Shown here: in pieces, positions 62,094-64,000 of the stretch
Numbering within the stretch: position 1 is the stretch's first letter
How the letters are laid out: each line of letters starts with the position of its first letter
Assembly: GCA_947493175.1 (NCBI GenBank)
Contig: CANLQD010000002.1
Span: forward strand, 620,001 to 684,000
From: an uncultured Flavobacteriaceae bacterium
Lineage (GTDB): Bacteria > Bacteroidota > Bacteroidia > Flavobacteriales > Flavobacteriaceae
Direction of reading: 5' to 3'
DNA: 64,000 nucleotides
Translations under genes and position numbers: made by a program
The notes under the pieces: generated by a model
Database searches by the model: none
Seen by the model: only the letters and a program-made list of their open reading frames with translations
What the model was told of the DNA's origin: nothing

Positions 62094-63239
62094 TTGAAAA
62101 ACCTGCTTCTTATTGCTGTTTTTACATCTTTTTTGTCCTGTAAGCAAGTACAAAATGATGAAAAATTGAATCAACCTGTTTCCAAAACACAAGAACTTAC
62201 CCATGCCAGAGGTTTTTTAATAAAAAAAAACAAGGCTGGAATCACTACTATTGAGGTAAACAATCCCTGGCCCAATGCCAAAAGTGCCTTTACCTACGCT
62301 TTGGTTCCAAAGGATAAAATGCATCGGCTTACCATACCGGCAGAGAAGTATGATGCAGTCATTCCTACCCCAATTGAAAAAATAGTAGTTACTTCAACCA
62401 CCCACATCCCGGCTTTGGAAGCTTTAGGGGTTTTAAATAGTTTGGTAGGTTTTCCCAATACCTCCTTCGTTTCTTCGACAAAAGCACGTGAACGAATCGA
62501 TAGCGGGTCAATCCAAGATCTAGGAAACAATGAGGCCATAAATACTGAAATGACCATTGCTCTGAAGCCCGATGTAGTCATTGGGTTTGGAATCAACAAC
62601 CAAAACAAAGCGTACGAAACCTTGGTTCGTTCCAAAATACCGGTCGCTTACAACGGGGACTGGACAGAAGAGACTCCTTTGGGCAAGGCAGAATGGATTA
62701 AATTTTTCGCTCCTTTCTTTGGTTTGGAAAAAAAGGCAGATCGTATTTTTCAAGACATTAGCAAAAACTACAACCAAGCAAAACTACTGGCCGCAAAGGC
62801 GCAGCACAAACCCACGGTACTCACTGGCGGACTTTATAAAGACATCTGGTATGTAGCGGGTGGAAAAAGCTGGATGGCCCAATTCCTGAAAGACTCCCAG
62901 ACCGATTACCTATGGCAACATACCAACGATACCGGTAGTCTTTCCCTGAGCTTGGAAAGTGTTCTGGATAAAGGAAGAGATGCCGAATTTTGGTTGAATC
63001 CTTCTATGCACACCACCTATGAAGCTATGATAAAGACCAATGAACATTACCGACAGTTCAATGCCTTTACCCAAAGGAACGTATTTTCAAATTCAATCAA
63101 CAAAGGGCCTACTGGTGGTTTGTTGTTTTATGAACTGGCCCCACAACGTCCTGATTTGGTCTTAAAAGATTTGATTCACATTTTTCATCCTGCTTTATTA
63201 CCGGGGCACGAACTTTATTTCTTTAAACCATTGAAGTAG
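62094..63239 (+). CDS. btuF: BtuF-like ABC-transporter substrate-binding lipoprotein
   Basis: 381 residues starting at TTG 62094. That start is required for the lipoprotein signal (MKNLLLIAVFTSFLSC, Cys 16); no ATG gives one. The binding fold shows VVTSTTHIPALEALG (about 99-113), LKPDVVIGFGIN (about 157-168) and GGLYKDIWYVAGGKSWMAQFL in parts (about 245-265). It captures cobalamin in the periplasm and delivers it to BtuC. Divergent from btuB; btuC begins at the base after its stop. A siderophore substrate is possible, but the riboswitch favours B12. Confidence 0.88.
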   Translation: MKNLLLIAVFTSFLSCKQVQNDEKLNQPVSKTQELTHARGFLIKKNKAGITTIEVNNPWPNAKSAFTYALVPKDKMHRLTIPAEKYDAVIPTPIEKIVVTSTTHIPALEALGVLNSLVGFPNTSFVSSTKARERIDSGSIQDLGNNEAINTEMTIALKPDVVIGFGINNQNKAYETLVRSKIPVAYNGDWTEETPLGKAEWIKFFAPFFGLEKKADRIFQDISKNYNQAKLLAAKAQHKPTVLTGGLYKDIWYVAGGKSWMAQFLKDSQTDYLWQHTNDTGSLSLSLESVLDKGRDAEFWLNPSMHTTYEAMIKTNEHYRQFNAFTQRNVFSNSINKGPTGGLLFYELAPQRPDLVLKDLIHIFHPALLPGHELYFFKPLK

Positions 63240-64000
63240 TTGGGCAGTTTAAAAACATATCGTCTTACTTTTTTGCTCCTACTATTGGTATTGTTTCTAA
63301 GTCTACTTTTAAATATAAGCTTGGGATCGGTAACCATCCCCTTTAAAGATACCCTTGGTATTCTTTCAGGGAATCTTGCAAATGAATCCTGGTCGTATAT
63401 TATTTGGAATTATCGTCTCCCCAAAGCTTTAACGGCTATACTTGTAGGCAGTGGTTTGGCAATGAGTGGGCTTCTGATGCAGACCTTGTTCCGCAATCCC
63501 TTGGCAGGCCCTTTTGTCTTGGGTATTAGCTCCGGGGCCAGTTTAGGTGCCGCACTGTTGATCATGGGGAGCTCTTTTTTTGCAGGCATTACTGGTTTTG
63601 CGCTAGTAAATGATGTTACGATTACCCTAGCGGCAAGCTTGGGAAGCTTTTCGGTATTATTGGCGGTGATGGCCATAGCCATTCGAATAAAGGACACCAT
63701 GGCACTGTTGATCATCGGGCTGATGTTCGGTAGTATTACTGGGGCCGTTGTAAGCATACTGTCTTACTTCTCCGACGCTGAAAAACTGCAACAATTCGTT
63801 TTTTGGTCTTTTGGCAGTGTCGGCAACTTATCTTGGCTGCAACTATCGCTTTTGACGGTAATCGTCTTTATAGGGACATCTTTGAGCGTGCTATCGATCA
63901 AAGCATTGAACGCACTTCTTTTAGGGGAAAGCTATGCCCAAAGTTTGGGGGTAAACCTTAAGAAAGCACGCTATCTTGTAATTATTGCCACTGGTGCACT
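63240..64000 (+). CDS. btuC: FecCD/BtuC-type ABC-transporter permease (truncated by the window)
   Basis: At least 253 codons from a TTG at 63240, directly after the btuF TAG; the frame is open to the window end. Translation gives a membrane helix after residue 8, then YRLPKALTAILVGSGLAMSG (about 60-79) and LMQTLFRNPLAGPFVLGISS in parts (about 81-100), the hallmark of BtuC/FecD permeases, and further helices. It forms the inner-membrane channel for cobalamin with an ATPase (BtuD) that should lie beyond the window. The absence of an intergenic gap implies translational coupling. Confidence 0.9.
   Translation, partial: MGSLKTYRLTFLLLLLVLFLSLLLNISLGSVTIPFKDTLGILSGNLANESWSYIIWNYRLPKALTAILVGSGLAMSGLLMQTLFRNPLAGPFVLGISSGASLGAALLIMGSSFFAGITGFALVNDVTITLAASLGSFSVLLAVMAIAIRIKDTMALLIIGLMFGSITGAVVSILSYFSDAEKLQQFVFWSFGSVGNLSWLQLSLLTVIVFIGTSLSVLSIKALNALLLGESYAQSLGVNLKKARYLVIIATGA

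Overview
The window looks like chromosomal DNA of a marine-type member of the Flavobacteriaceae (Bacteroidota); the Maribacter/Zobellia/Muricauda neighbourhood is my best guess, by inference only. Support comes from the protein families (two Oar/SusC-like TonB receptors, DUF4249, DUF4252, DUF4294, a BtuG-like propeller, monomeric isocitrate dehydrogenase, a SerB-SerA fusion), from Bacteroidota-type promoters (TTG, 19-20 bases, TAnnTTTG) and from the lack of strong Shine-Dalgarno sites. It is a dense housekeeping region. I see no tRNA, rRNA, CRISPR array, prophage or transposase.

Layout. 1-12.2 kb: ybgC/dnaA divergent pair, a phosphatase and an RsmI-like methylase, the dapF-GNAT-mltG operon, an HtrA protease, an unusually long gapA, and the trmD-rplS region. 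12.2-12.85 kb: a non-coding interval with a palindrome and a terminator-capped possible ncRNA. 12.8-18.6 kb: icd, then a TonB receptor/DUF4249 lipoprotein pair. 18.8-25.7 kb: glycerate kinase, small membrane and DUF proteins, M42 peptidase, Nudix hydrolase, hisS. 25.7-31 kb: an Oar-like receptor, the rpsF-rpsR-rplI operon and an orphan LytTR regulator. 31-38.4 kb: the nadC-yihY-DUF2147-priA operon, rlmH and the serBA fusion. 38.7-40.9 kb: a compact satD-DUF3307-alpha/beta hydrolase operon with a three-copy operator array. 40.9-52.9 kb: ICMT-like methylase, rdgB, a DEAD-box helicase with a structured leader, a GH13 lipoprotein, trmH, a CobB-type sirtuin, purB and an MscS channel. 53-55.9 kb: an ECF sigma factor, a probable anti-sigma protein and three DUF4252 proteins. 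56.2-57.7 kb: an S41 peptidase. 57.9-64 kb: a vitamin B12 acquisition locus (BtuB, BtuG-like propeller, BtuF, BtuC, a second solute-binding protein) with a cobalamin riboswitch; btuC runs off the window end.

The most interesting candidate for an undescribed system is the satD operon. SatD looks like a GGDEF/cyclase-type palm domain joined to a helix-turn-helix. It is translationally coupled to a membrane protein with intramembrane His/Asp motifs, and three tandem imperfect palindromes lie directly before its start. Other points worth following are the B12 locus, the SerB-SerA fusion, the helicase leader and two nearly leaderless promoters.
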